Of a stretch of 64,000 bases of DNA, positions 37,654-46,866 are shown piece by piece. The stretch lies in assembly GCA_964235945.1 (NCBI GenBank), contig CAXSDV010000008.1, forward strand, positions 1 to 64,000, written 5' to 3'. Origin of the DNA: JASLDZ01 sp964235945 (GTDB lineage Bacteria > Pseudomonadota > Alphaproteobacteria > Caulobacterales > Caulobacteraceae). The notes under the pieces are model-generated. The model worked only from the letters and a program-made list of their open reading frames with translations. It had not been told where the DNA came from and did no database searches. A program made the position numbers and the translations under genes. Each line of letters begins with the position of its first letter. The stretch's first letter is position 1.

Positions 37654-40287
37654 TCAGGTCGCCGCGCCGTCCAGCGCCTTGGCCGCGAGTTCGTAGACGT
37701 TCTTGGACACGCCCGCCGTTCCCGCCACCCGCGCGAGCTCGGCCTTCATGCTGGCCGCCACGCCCGGGACGTAGCGCCGCCAACCGCTGAGCGGCTCCAC
37801 CAGCCGCGCGGCGGTCATGGGGTTGTAGCCGTCGACCATGAGGATGCGGTCGGCCAGGAAGCGGTGGCCCGAGCCGTCCGGCGCGTGGAAGCGTGCGGGA
37901 TTGGCGCTGGCGAAGGTCGACACCAGGGCGCGCAGCCGGTTGGGCACCTTGGGGTCGAAGGCGGGGTGGACCGTCAGCCCCAGCACGCGTCCCAGCGCCC
38001 CCTCCGAGGGATCGCGCGCCTGGATGGCGAACCACTTGTCGACCACCAGGGGCTCGCCGCTCCACTTGGCGTAGAACGCCTCCAGCGCGTCGTCGAAGCG
38101 CTGGCCGCCCGCCAGCATCAGCGCCGCCAGGCCGCCCATGGCGTCGGTCATGTCGACCGCCGCGCGGAAGTGGCCTTCGGCGCGGGCGGCGGCGTCCGTC
38201 GTGCCGTCCGCCACCATCAGCTCGATCACCGCGTTGCGCAGGGCGCGGCGGCCCGCCTGGGCGGCGTCCGGCGAGAACTCGCCGGTGGACTGGAGCGCGC
38301 CGTGCATCTCGCGCAGGCGCGGGCCCAGGTGCAGGGCCAGCCGCCCCCGCAGCGCATCGCGCGCGGCGTGGAGTGCGGCCGGATCGGCGGGCTGGCGCAG
38401 GAGGGCCAGCTCGTTCTCCGAAGGGAGCGGCAGCAGCAGCGCCTTGAAGGCGTGCGCGGCGCCCCCGTCGTCGAGGGCGCGGCCGAGGGCCTCGGCGTAG
38501 CGCTCCTCGTTGACCTCGTCGGCCAGGCCCGCGGCGCGGCGCAGCATCAGGTCCTGGGCCAGGGTCTGGCCCGCCTCCCAGCGGTTGAACAGGTCGCCGT
38601 CCGCCGCCAGCCGTACGAAGGCGTCCTTGGGCGGCTCGTCCGTGGAGAGCTTCACCGGCGCGGAGAAGCCCCGCAGCGCCGAGAGCACCGGCAGGCGCTC
38701 CACCCCCCGCAGCGTGAGCTGCGCCTGCGCCGCGTCCAGCACGAACACGTGCTCATCCACCGGCGCGGTCGCACCGTCCGCCTGGAACGGCTGGGGCCGG
38801 CCCTCCTCGTCCAGCAGGCCCAGTCGCACGGGGACCACCAGCGGGCCGCCGTCGATGCGGCCGGGGGCGGGCGGCACCGCCTGGGTGAAGGTGAGCCGCA
38901 GCTCCTTCAGGTCGGTGCGGTAGAGCGCCTCGATCCGCACCTCGGGCGTGCCGGACTGGGCGTACCAGCGCGCGAAGGGGCCGAGGTCCAGACCGCCCGC
39001 CTGTGTGAAGCAGCCCAGGAAATCCTCCATGGTGGCCGCCGTCCCGTCGAAACGCTCGAAGTAGAGGTCCATGGCGGCGCGGAATCCCGCCTCGCCCAGC
39101 AGAGTCTTGAGCATGCCGATCAGCTCGGCGCCCTTCTCGTAAATGGTCGCGGTGTAGAAGTTCTCGATCTTGAGGTAGCTCTGCGGCCGCACCGGATGGC
39201 TGAGCGGCCCCTGGTCCTCGGGGAACTGCCGGCCGCGCAGCTGGCGGACGTCCTTGATGCGCTGCACCGCCGCGCCGCGCATGTCGGCGGAGAAGCCCTG
39301 GTCGCGGTACACGGTCAGGCCTTCCTTGAGGCACAGCTGGAACCAGTCGCGGCAGGTGATGCGGTCGCCGGTCCAGTTGTGGAAGTACTCGTGGGCCACC
39401 ACGCTCTCGATCCGCTCGTAGTCGGCGTCCGTCGCGGTTTCGGGATCGGCCAGGAGCAGCGAGCTGTTGAAGATGTTCAGCCCCTTGTTCTCCATGGCGC
39501 CGAAGTTGAAGTCGCGCACCGCCACGATCATGAACAGGTCGAGGTCGTACTCGCGGCCGTAGGCGGTCTCGTCCCAACGCATGGCGCGCTTCAGGCTGTC
39601 CATGGCGTAGAGTGCGCGCGGCGCCTGGCCCGGATCGACGTAGATGCGTAAGGCCACCTCGCGGCCGCTGGCGGTGGTGAAGCGGTCGTCCAGCTCGTCC
39701 AGCTCGCCCGCCACCAGGGCGAACAGGTAGCAGGGCTTGGGGAAGGGGTCGTTCCACACCGCGTAGCGGCGGCCGGGGCCCGCCTCGCCCGTCTCCACGA
39801 GGTTGCCGTTGGAGAGCAGGCGCGCCAGGCCCGCGTCCGCCTCCACGCGCACCGTGTAGCGCGCCAAGACGTCCGGCCGGTCGGGGAAGTAGGTGATCTT
39901 GCGGAAGCCCTCCGCCTCGCATTGGGTGCAGTAGCGGCCGCCGGACATGTACAGGCCCTCCAGCGCGGTGTTGCCGGCGGGGTCGATCTCCACCTGCGTC
40001 TCCAGCACGAAGGCGTCGGGCAGGTCGGCGAGAACGGTGAGCGACTCCTCGTCCACCCGCAGGTCGGCGGCGGCGAGCGGGCGCCCGTCCACCGCCGCCG
40101 AGACGAGCTTCAGCCGCACGCCGTCCAGCCGCAGGGGCTCGTCCGGTCGCACGCGGCGCATCGCCAGGCGCGCGGTCACCCGGGTGGCGGAGGGGTGCAG
40201 GTCGAAGCGGAGGTCGACCGTGTCGACCAGGAAGGCGGGCGGCCGATAGTCGGCCAGGCGGACGGGGACGGGCTGGTCGGTGCGCAT
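37654..40287 (-). CDS. pepN: aminopeptidase N
   Basis: An 877-residue M1 zinc metallopeptidase that removes N-terminal residues from peptides. It shows the exopeptidase motif GAMENKGLN and the zinc site HEYFHNW followed 18 residues on by the third ligand Glu in LKEGLTVYRD. The length and C-terminal helical domain match the bacterial PepN type. No signal peptide, so cytosolic. It sits upstream of the PleC-like kinase on the same strand, 47 bp apart. Confidence 0.96.
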   Translation of the reverse strand: MRTDQPVPVRLADYRPPAFLVDTVDLRFDLHPSATRVTARLAMRRVRPDEPLRLDGVRLKLVSAAVDGRPLAAADLRVDEESLTVLADLPDAFVLETQVEIDPAGNTALEGLYMSGGRYCTQCEAEGFRKITYFPDRPDVLARYTVRVEADAGLARLLSNGNLVETGEAGPGRRYAVWNDPFPKPCYLFALVAGELDELDDRFTTASGREVALRIYVDPGQAPRALYAMDSLKRAMRWDETAYGREYDLDLFMIVAVRDFNFGAMENKGLNIFNSSLLLADPETATDADYERIESVVAHEYFHNWTGDRITCRDWFQLCLKEGLTVYRDQGFSADMRGAAVQRIKDVRQLRGRQFPEDQGPLSHPVRPQSYLKIENFYTATIYEKGAELIGMLKTLLGEAGFRAAMDLYFERFDGTAATMEDFLGCFTQAGGLDLGPFARWYAQSGTPEVRIEALYRTDLKELRLTFTQAVPPAPGRIDGGPLVVPVRLGLLDEEGRPQPFQADGATAPVDEHVFVLDAAQAQLTLRGVERLPVLSALRGFSAPVKLSTDEPPKDAFVRLAADGDLFNRWEAGQTLAQDLMLRRAAGLADEVNEERYAEALGRALDDGGAAHAFKALLLPLPSENELALLRQPADPAALHAARDALRGRLALHLGPRLREMHGALQSTGEFSPDAAQAGRRALRNAVIELMVADGTTDAAARAEGHFRAAVDMTDAMGGLAALMLAGGQRFDDALEAFYAKWSGEPLVVDKWFAIQARDPSEGALGRVLGLTVHPAFDPKVPNRLRALVSTFASANPARFHAPDGSGHRFLADRILMVDGYNPMTAARLVEPLSGWRRYVPGVAASMKAELARVAGTAGVSKNVYELAAKALDGAAT

Positions 40288-40359
40288 GGGCGGAGTCTAG
40301 CGCCGGCGACCGCCGCCCGCCAGTTGGCGCGGCCTCCGTCGCGCGCGTCGCGTCCGGAA

Positions 40360-40935
40360 TCAGGCGGCGTGGAGCCTCCCGGCGAGGCCGGGCGCGGCGA
40401 GGGGGGCGGCGGCCGGTTCGCCCGCCGTCTGGCGCAGCAGTCGGCGGGCCTCCAGAGCGAGCTCGCGCAGGGCGGGGGGCGCGTCGTCGCCCGCCTCCGA
40501 GGCCAGCGCCACCAAGCTCTCGGCCAGGCGGCCGAGATGGGGGGCGGCGGCGATCAGCCGGGCCTGGCGCTCGATCCGCGTCGGGTCGCGATCGTACTCG
40601 GACCCGGGGGTGCGCCAGCCGCCCCAGTCCTTGGGATCGGTCACCACCACCGGGAAGGTGCCGGGGTGGGGGTGGTGGGCGCAGTCCTCGGGGTTCTGCC
40701 ACTTGTTGCGCGCGCGCAGGACGCGCCAGCCGCAGTCCGCCTCGGCGGCGGCGGCGGGAGCCTCCGGACGCAACTCCGCCGCCTGGAACTCGCGCCCCAG
40801 CCCCACCTCGTAGGTGATGCGCACGGGCTCGTCGAAGCCCTGGGTCCACACGGGGACCACCCGGTCCACCACCGCCCACACGCCCACGGACTCGACCCAC
40901 ACGCGCTGGAGCCGCTGAAACTGCGCCTTGGCCAT
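40360..40935 (-). CDS. hypothetical protein, 191 aa
   Basis: Soluble protein with a beta-rich N-terminal half (VWVESVGVWAVVDRVVPVWTQGF...ITYEVGLGREF). A central segment holds two Cys and several His (DCGWRVLRARNKW...CAHHPHPGTFPVVV). A helical C-terminal half ends Ala-rich. I do not recognise the family. The Cys/His cluster could bind a metal, but spacing does not match a known finger. The ATG at 40935 is taken; a GTG 9 bases upstream is possible. It lies 72 bp upstream of pepN on the same strand. Confidence 0.6.
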   Translation of the reverse strand: MAKAQFQRLQRVWVESVGVWAVVDRVVPVWTQGFDEPVRITYEVGLGREFQAAELRPEAPAAAAEADCGWRVLRARNKWQNPEDCAHHPHPGTFPVVVTDPKDWGGWRTPGSEYDRDPTRIERQARLIAAAPHLGRLAESLVALASEAGDDAPPALRELALEARRLLRQTAGEPAAAPLAAPGLAGRLHAA

Positions 40936-41015
40936 GCCGTCCACATCCCGCCGTCCGGCCCGCAGCCTGCCCGCGCAAGCCTTGACGGCCGGTCAACGGG
41001 CGGCCGCGACCCGCT

Positions 41016-42257
41016 TCAGTGGGCGCGCACGGGCAGGGGCACCACCTCGGCGGGCGGTCCCGGGCGCCCGCAGCCGCACAACCGGTCGTAGAGCGCCGAC
41101 AGGTCGGTGAATGTGGCGTGCCAGCCGTGGCGGGCGACGGCGCGGGCGCGGGCGGCGGCGCCCACCGCCTCCACGTCCCGGGCGAACAGCGCCTCCACCG
41201 CTTCCGCCAGGGGACCGGCCGCGGCGCGCGGTGCGAGTTCGCCCACCGCCGCGTCCACGATCTCGGCGATGCCGCCGGAGGCCACGCCCACCATGGGCAG
41301 GCCGCAGGCCATGGCCTCCAGCGCGATCAGCCCGAAGGGCTCGTGGTCGTTGGCGTGGACGAAGGCGTCGCAACTGGCCATCAGCCGCGCGACCTGGCGG
41401 GGATCGGTTTCGTAGTCGAGGCAGGTGGCGTTGGACTGGGGCCGCGCCCCCGCGCCCGCCGCCACCAGCAGCAGGTGGTAGTCCGGGCCCAGCCGGGCGA
41501 CGGCGTCCAGCAGCACCTCCACGTTCTTCTCGCGCGCGGGCCGCCCGGCGAACACCAGGAGGCGCGTGCGCGCGGGCAGGCCCAGCTGGCGGCGCAGGCC
41601 GGCGGGGTCGGCGCGGTCGGGCCGGAACAGGTCGGTGTCCACCCCCAGCGGGGTGACGTGCACCCCGGGCACGCCCGCGTGGAGCAGGCGCTCGGCGATG
41701 TGGCGCGAGGGGGCGACCACCTGGTCGAAGCGGCGGAACAGCCGCGCCCAGCGCCGACGCACCGGCGGCTCGGCCCACTCGCCCAGGTGCAGCGCGGCCA
41801 GGGCGGCGGGGTCCGAATGGCAGAAGCCCACCACGGGCGCGCCCAGCCGTTCGCCCGCCTCCAAGGCGGCGCGGCCGGGGGCGTAGGGGTCGCCCGCCTC
41901 GATGACGGAGGGGGCCAGCGCCTCCAGCCGGTCGGCCCAGCGGCGGGTGGAGGCGGGCCAGCGGTAGCCGTCGCCGAAGGGCAGGCGCGCGGCGGCGATG
42001 TTGACCACGCCGCGCCCGGTGTCGCGCGTGGCCGAGCCCGGCACCACCAGGGTGTGGCGCAGGTCGGGGCGGTGCAGCTCCAGCCAGGCGCGCTTGGCGA
42101 GCAGGTAACGCTTCACCCCGCCGCTGCGCGGGGCGAACAGCATGGTGGTGTCGACGAGGTGGCGGCGGCGGTCGGGGTCGGCCAGGGTCCGCGCGGTCGA
42201 TCCCCCGCGCCGCGCAGGCGCCTGGAGTTCGTCGCCGACCCGGAAATCCAGCACCAC
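41016..42257 (-). CDS. GT4-type glycosyltransferase
   Basis: About 413 residues, GT-B fold. The N-terminal domain contains SGGVKRYLLAKRAWLE (donor/acceptor loop). The C-terminal Glycos_transf_1 domain has VFAGRPAREKNVEVLLDAVARLG and the E-x7-E segment HEPFGLIALEAMACGLPMVG. The GTG at 42257 is preferred because GGAGG lies 8 bases upstream; ATGs at 42311 and 42143 are alternatives. The sugar and acceptor are unknown. It is divergent from the FAD monooxygenase and not in a polysaccharide cluster. Confidence 0.82.
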   Translation of the reverse strand: MVLDFRVGDELQAPARRGGSTARTLADPDRRRHLVDTTMLFAPRSGGVKRYLLAKRAWLELHRPDLRHTLVVPGSATRDTGRGVVNIAAARLPFGDGYRWPASTRRWADRLEALAPSVIEAGDPYAPGRAALEAGERLGAPVVGFCHSDPAALAALHLGEWAEPPVRRRWARLFRRFDQVVAPSRHIAERLLHAGVPGVHVTPLGVDTDLFRPDRADPAGLRRQLGLPARTRLLVFAGRPAREKNVEVLLDAVARLGPDYHLLLVAAGAGARPQSNATCLDYETDPRQVARLMASCDAFVHANDHEPFGLIALEAMACGLPMVGVASGGIAEIVDAAVGELAPRAAAGPLAEAVEALFARDVEAVGAAARARAVARHGWHATFTDLSALYDRLCGCGRPGPPAEVVPLPVRAH

Positions 42258-42382
42258 GCGCGCGACCTCCCGGACATCGTCCCTATGCGGCAGAACGCGC
42301 CGACTCCGCATTGCGTTCAAGCCCCCTCAGCCCATGTTCGCCGCCGCGGGCCCGGTCAAGCGGGGGCGGACGGGGGCGGGGC

Positions 42383-43585
42383 GTGCGGGCGGTGGTGGCG
42401 GGAGCGGGCGTGGGCGGGCTGGCGACGGCGCTGGCGCTCCACGCGCGCGGCGTTCGCCCGCTGGTGGTGGAACGCGCGCCGGTGCTGGGCGAGGCGGGCG
42501 CGGGCGTGCAGCTCGGCCCCAACGCCGTGCGCGTGCTGGACGCCCTGGGCGTGGGCGAGGCCCTGCGCAGGGCGGCCTTCGCGCCCGAGGCCCTGGAGGT
42601 CCGCTCCGCCGCCACCGGCCGCCTGCGCCTGCGCGCGCCCCTGGGGGTCGCGGCGCGGGAGCGGTGGGGCGCGCCTTACCTGCAGGTCCACCGCGCCGAC
42701 CTGCAGGCGCTGCTGCTGGACGCGGTGCGCGCGCGCGGCGCCGCCGACCTGCGCCTGGGCGTGGAGGCGTTGGGCGTCGACGCGGACGGCCGCGTGCGCC
42801 TGTCGGACGGGGCGACGCCCTCCGCCGACCTCGTGGTCGCGGCCGACGGGGTGCGCTCGCGCCTGCGGGCCGCGGCGGCGGGCGAGGACGCGCCGCGCTT
42901 CACCGGCCAAGTGGCCTGGCGCGCGGTGGTGGAGGCGTCGGCGCTGGCGCCGGGGGGCGCGCCGCCGGTGGCCGCCGTGTGGACCGCGCGCGCCGCCCAC
43001 TTCGTCCACTACCCCGTGCGCGCCGGCGCGGCGGTGAACCTCGTGGCGGTCGTCGAGGCGAGGGGGTGGGAGGCGGAGTCCTGGCGCGAGCCGGGCGACC
43101 CGGCCCTGCTGCTGCGCGCCTTCGGGGGATGGCCGCAGCCGGTGGCCGCGCTCGTGCGGGCGGCGGCCGACGGTCCCGTCTGGCGCTGGGCGCTGTTCGA
43201 CCGGTCGCCCGCCACGGCCATGGCGCGGGGGCGTCTGGCGCTGCTGGGCGACGCGGCCCACCCCATGCTCCCCTTCCTGGCCCAGGGCGCGGCCATGGCG
43301 ATCGAGGACGCCTGGGCGCTGGCCGAGGCCGTGGCCGATGTCGGGCGCGAGGGCGTGGAGCCCGCCCTCGCCGCCTACGCCGCGCGCCGTCTGCCGCGGG
43401 TGCGCCGGGTGCAGGCGGCCTCCAGCCGCAACGCGCGGCTGTTCCACCTGCCCGAGGCGGCGGCGGCGGCGGCCTTCGGCGCGGCCGCCCTGCAGGACCG
43501 TCTGAGGCCGGGAGGGGCCCTCGCGCGGCTCGACTGGCTCTACGGCGGGGGTCCGGTCTCGGCCGCCGGCGTCAGAACGGGCTGA
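42383..43585 (+). CDS. FAD-dependent monooxygenase (aromatic hydroxylase type)
   Basis: A 400-residue group A flavoprotein monooxygenase. The FAD motif is VVAGAGVGGLATALAL, the DG motif is VVAADGVRSRLR and the GD motif is LLGDAAHPMLPFLAQGA. The fold resembles salicylate and 3-hydroxybenzoate 6-hydroxylases, but UbiH-like or other substrates are possible. The GTG at 42383 begins just before the Rossmann strand. No aromatic-degradation genes flank it. It overlaps flgH convergently by 14 bp. Confidence 0.85.
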   Translation: MRAVVAGAGVGGLATALALHARGVRPLVVERAPVLGEAGAGVQLGPNAVRVLDALGVGEALRRAAFAPEALEVRSAATGRLRLRAPLGVAARERWGAPYLQVHRADLQALLLDAVRARGAADLRLGVEALGVDADGRVRLSDGATPSADLVVAADGVRSRLRAAAAGEDAPRFTGQVAWRAVVEASALAPGGAPPVAAVWTARAAHFVHYPVRAGAAVNLVAVVEARGWEAESWREPGDPALLLRAFGGWPQPVAALVRAAADGPVWRWALFDRSPATAMARGRLALLGDAAHPMLPFLAQGAAMAIEDAWALAEAVADVGREGVEPALAAYAARRLPRVRRVQAASSRNARLFHLPEAAAAAAFGAAALQDRLRPGGALARLDWLYGGGPVSAAGVRTG

Positions 43586-44318
43586 AGCTGTTGAGGAGGG
43601 CTTGGCCGGCGGGGGTCTTCTGCACGTTGGTGACCTGCCCCTTGCCGCCGTAGCTGACCCGCGCCTCGGCGATCTGCGTGTGCTTGATGGTGTTGGAGGA
43701 GGTGATGTCCTCCGGCCGCACGACGCCGGCGATGGTCAGCTCGCGCAGCTCCTGGTTGATGCGCACCTCCTGGCGGCCCTGGATGACCAGGTTGCCGTTG
43801 GGCAGGATGGAGCTGACCACCGCCGCGATGGTCAACTGCACCGCTTCGGACCGGTTCACCGAGCCCTGGCCGTTGGACGACAGGTCGCTGGTGGTCCCGA
43901 CCGCGTTCTTGGGGTCGAAGCCCGAGGGCAGGAACTTGCCGACCGATCCCTCCAGCCCGAACAGGTTGGACAGGCCGAGGTTGGTCTTGGCCGAGCGCTG
44001 CGTCGCCGTGTTGTTCTGCAGCTTGGCGCTGTCGGTGATGTCGATGTTCACCGTCAGGATGTCGCCCACCTTGGACGCGCGCTGGTCGTGGAAGAAGGCG
44101 CGCGAACCGTTGCGCCACAGGGAGTTGGACGAGGCGGGGCGCGGGCCCTCGTCGCGGCTCTCCAGCATGGGCGGGCGCGGCGGGGCCTGGGGGACGGGGT
44201 AGACGATGGGCGTCATGGTCGGCGTGGCCACCGCGTCGTGGATGGAGGCGCAGGCCCCCAGCATCGACGGGGCGGCGAGAACGGCGGCCAGGAGGAGGGG
44301 GCGGAGGGGAGCGCGCAT
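43572..44318 (-). CDS. flgH: flagellar L-ring protein FlgH
   Basis: A 248-residue outer-membrane lipoprotein that forms the L ring of the basal body. It has a lipoprotein signal (LAAPSMLGAC, Cys about residue 23). The FlgH core follows: SLWRNGSRAFFHDQRASKVGDILTV, then GLSNLFGLEGSVG and LVIQGRQEVRINQELREL, ending NSFSPF. It is last in the minus-strand operon flgF-flgG-flgA-flgH, 26 bp after flgA. Confidence 0.95.
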   Translation of the reverse strand: MRAPLRPLLLAAVLAAPSMLGACASIHDAVATPTMTPIVYPVPQAPPRPPMLESRDEGPRPASSNSLWRNGSRAFFHDQRASKVGDILTVNIDITDSAKLQNNTATQRSAKTNLGLSNLFGLEGSVGKFLPSGFDPKNAVGTTSDLSSNGQGSVNRSEAVQLTIAAVVSSILPNGNLVIQGRQEVRINQELRELTIAGVVRPEDITSSNTIKHTQIAEARVSYGGKGQVTNVQKTPAGQALLNSFSPF

Positions 44319-44344
44319 GGCGGGGATCCGGTGCGGGGGTCGGG

Positions 44345-45115
44345 TCAGCGCGCGGCGAAGCGCAGGGCGGGGTCGAAGGCGGCGCGGCGCAGGCGCTCGG
44401 CGGCGGGGCCGACCACCGCCTGGCCGGGGCCGGACGCCACCGCCTCCAGAAGCTTCTTGGACTGCACGTTCTGCAGGGTGACGTTTTCGCCCACCGCCGC
44501 CTCGCCCTGGGCCTTGGCCTGGAGCGTCAGCGCGATCCCGTCGTCCTCGAAGGCGACGGAGACGAGGTCGTCGCGGCGGATCACCCGGGGGCTGGCCAGG
44601 TCGCGGGCGGCCACGGCCGCGCCCTCGCGCAGGGGGCGGCGCGCGGCCTTGCCGATGGCCGCGTCCGCATCGGACGGCGCGTCGGAGGGGGCCACCGCCT
44701 CGTCGCTCCAGACGAGGTCGGAGGGTTGCACCACCTCGCCCACGTTCAGCGAACGCGCGTAGGCCAGCACGCCGCCGCGGCTGCGCCCGGCGCGGGCGCG
44801 GGCGGCGGCGGCGGGGCGCGGACCCTCCACGGAGGCGACCACGATGCGCCGGCGGCCCTGGGCGTTGGCCCAGTCGAGCCCGGCGCGGCGGGCGGCGGTC
44901 TGCACCCGGCCGGCCTCCAGCACGGTCTCCGCCCCGGTGGGCGCGGCCTCGCCGACCACCGCGGAACCGGCCGATCCCGCGCCGTCGAACAGGTCGCCCA
45001 GGGTGACGGAGGCCCCGTGGCTCTCCGGGTGGTCGCGCAGGTCCACGGGCGTGGCGGCCAGGGCGGGCAGGGCGAGGACGGAGGCGGCGAGCGCGAGCAG
45101 CAGGGCGCGGGTCAT
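44345..45115 (-). CDS. flgA: P-ring assembly chaperone FlgA
   Basis: A 256-residue periplasmic chaperone for assembly of the P ring. A signal peptide (MTRALLLALAASVLALPALA, cut near residue 20) is followed by a divergent N-terminal domain and the conserved SAF domain (LAYARSLNVGEVVQPSDLVW...RRPLREGAAVAARDL) and the C-terminal ENVTLQNVQSKKLLEAV. Longer than E. coli FlgA, as usual in Caulobacterales. Its ATG begins 2 bp after the flgG stop. Confidence 0.93.
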   Translation of the reverse strand: MTRALLLALAASVLALPALAATPVDLRDHPESHGASVTLGDLFDGAGSAGSAVVGEAAPTGAETVLEAGRVQTAARRAGLDWANAQGRRRIVVASVEGPRPAAAARARAGRSRGGVLAYARSLNVGEVVQPSDLVWSDEAVAPSDAPSDADAAIGKAARRPLREGAAVAARDLASPRVIRRDDLVSVAFEDDGIALTLQAKAQGEAAVGENVTLQNVQSKKLLEAVASGPGQAVVGPAAERLRRAAFDPALRFAAR

Positions 45116-45117
45116 GG

Positions 45118-45906
45118 TCACGACTTCAGCTGGGAGGTGGTGGAAAGCATCTGGTCGGCGGCGGTGACCACCTTGGAGTTCATCTCGTAGGCGCGCTGGG
45201 CCACGATCAGGCTGGTGATCTCGCTCACCGGGTCGACGTTGGACGCCTCCGTGTAGCCCTGCAGCAGCGAGCCGTAGCCCGTGGTGGTCGGGTTTCCCGT
45301 CACCGGCGCGCCCGAAGAGCCTGATTGCAGGAAGTAGTTGTCGCCGATCGCCTCCAGTCCCGCCTCGTTGAAGAAGGTGGACAATTGCAGCTGGCCGACC
45401 TGTTGCGGCGCGGTCTGGCCGGGGATGCTCACCTGCACCTGGCCGGACTTGGAGATGGTCACGTCCGTGGCGTTCTGCGGAACGCTGATCTGAGGCTGCA
45501 CGAGATAGCCGTCGACCGTGCAGAGCTGGCCTTGGTCGTTGACGCTGAAGTTGCCCGCGCGGGTGTAGCCCGTGTCGCCGGACGGCAGCGTCACCTGGAA
45601 GTAGCCGCGGCCGTTGATCGCCAGGTCGAACTTGTTGCCCGTCTGCGTCAGCGCCCCCTGGAGCGTGATGCGGTACACCGAACCCGTCTTCACGCCGGAG
45701 CCCACCTGGATGCCCGTGGGCACCACCGTGCCCGCGTCCGAGCTCTGCGCGCCCATGCGCGAGACGTTCTCGTAGAGCAGGTCCTGGAACTCGGCGCGCT
45801 GCTTCTTGAAGCCCACCGTGTTCATGTTGGCGATGTTGTTGGAGATGGTCTCCACGTTGAGCTGCTGGGCGGCCATGCCGGTGGCCGCGATGCGAAGCGC
45901 CCTCAT
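45118..45906 (-). CDS. flgG: flagellar distal rod protein FlgG
   Basis: A 262-residue rod protein. The N-terminal motif MRALRIAATGMAAQQLNVETISNNIANMNTVGFK and the C-terminal SEITSLIVAQRAYEMNSKVV are the conserved helices of axial proteins. The centre holds the FlgG-specific beta domain, including FDLAINGRGYFQVTL. FlgG builds the distal rod. It is second in the operon, 18 bp after flgF. Confidence 0.97.
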   Translation of the reverse strand: MRALRIAATGMAAQQLNVETISNNIANMNTVGFKKQRAEFQDLLYENVSRMGAQSSDAGTVVPTGIQVGSGVKTGSVYRITLQGALTQTGNKFDLAINGRGYFQVTLPSGDTGYTRAGNFSVNDQGQLCTVDGYLVQPQISVPQNATDVTISKSGQVQVSIPGQTAPQQVGQLQLSTFFNEAGLEAIGDNYFLQSGSSGAPVTGNPTTTGYGSLLQGYTEASNVDPVSEITSLIVAQRAYEMNSKVVTAADQMLSTTSQLKS

Positions 45907-45924
45907 CTGCTGCGATCCTTAAGG

Positions 45925-46668
45925 TCAGGCGGCCTTGCCGAGGCGCTGGACGGCGCTTCTCGACAGGTCGGAGGTGGAGTTCATGATCGACATGACGCGC
46001 TCGTAGGCGCGGGTGGTGTCGATCAGGCTGGTGATCTCGAGCACGGGCTTGACGTTGGCGCGCTCCACCGCGCCCTGGCGGACCTGGGCGTCGGCGGCGG
46101 GGATCGGCGTCTCGTCCGTGGCGAACAGGTTGTCGCCGTCCTTGCGCAGGCCCTTCAGGTCGGCGAAGCGCGCCACGGTGAGCTTGCCCGCCTGGGTGAC
46201 CTGGCCGTGCTCGTCGGTCTGGGAGATCGTTCCGTCCTTGCCCACCGACGGCGGGGACTTGGCCGGGTCGAAGCTGATCTCCGAGCCCTCGGCGGTCAGC
46301 ACGGGGTTCCCGTCCTTGGTGACCAGCCGGTTCTGGGTGTCCACGCCGAAGCGGCCGTCGCGGGTGAAGCGCGGGCCGGCGGGCGTCTGCACCTGGAAGA
46401 AGGCGTCGCCCTGGATGGCGAAGTCGTAGGGGCCGCCCGTCTGCTCGACGCCGCCCTGGCCGAAGTCGCGCGCCACCCCGTCGTCCAGCGCGTACTTCAC
46501 CGGGCCGAAGCGCGGCGCCTTCTGCGGAACCAGAGGATCGGTCTGCAGCATCAGGTTCTCGACCTTGAAGCCGGCGGTGTCGAGGTTGGCGATGTTGTTG
46601 GCGGCGATGTCCAGCTGGCGCTGGAGCGTCATCTGCTTCGACAGTCCGACGTAGAGGGCGTTGTCCAT
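45925..46668 (-). CDS. flgF: flagellar proximal rod protein FlgF
   Basis: A 247-residue rod protein with the start MDNALYVGLSKQMTLQRQLDIAANNIANLDT and the C-terminal EITSLIDTTRAYERVMSIM axial helices. FlgF is distinguished from FlgG by its shorter length and the internal YDFAIQGDAFFQVQT. It is the first gene of the minus-strand flagellar operon. The sigma-54 promoter at 46694-46709 would start transcription about 15 bases upstream of the ATG. Confidence 0.95.
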   Translation of the reverse strand: MDNALYVGLSKQMTLQRQLDIAANNIANLDTAGFKVENLMLQTDPLVPQKAPRFGPVKYALDDGVARDFGQGGVEQTGGPYDFAIQGDAFFQVQTPAGPRFTRDGRFGVDTQNRLVTKDGNPVLTAEGSEISFDPAKSPPSVGKDGTISQTDEHGQVTQAGKLTVARFADLKGLRKDGDNLFATDETPIPAADAQVRQGAVERANVKPVLEITSLIDTTRAYERVMSIMNSTSDLSRSAVQRLGKAA

Positions 46669-46693
46669 GGGGCGTCCCGTTCACGATGAACGG

Positions 46694-46709
46694 TGCAACG
46701 GCCGTGCCG
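46694..46709 (-). promoter_or_regulatory. sigma-54 promoter for flgF-flgG-flgA-flgH
   Basis: On the minus strand the bases read CGGCACGGCCGTTGCA. This fits the sigma-54 consensus YTGGCACG-N4-TTGCW at all fixed positions but one, with exact GG-N10-GC spacing. It lies 26 bp upstream of the flgF start, pointing into the operon. Sigma-54 control with an FlbD-type activator is established for late flagellar genes of Caulobacter. Confidence 0.75.
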
Positions 46710-46866
46710 TCGTGCGATCCCTTGCGGGTCAACGGGTTTGGGGGACCACCGGGCAGGTCGAAACCCGGCGAAGCGCGCCGGCAGGGCATGTTTTGCCGAC
46801 CTGCACGCTCCGTTAACGGTTCGGGCCGCAGTGAGGCGTCTCCCGCCGTCCGTTTCCGCGTGCCCC

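Noticed and set aside
46813..46817. TTAAC near the fliL start as a CtrA box
   Set aside because: Only a half-site is present; no second TTAA follows at the 7-base spacing, so it is not listed as a feature.
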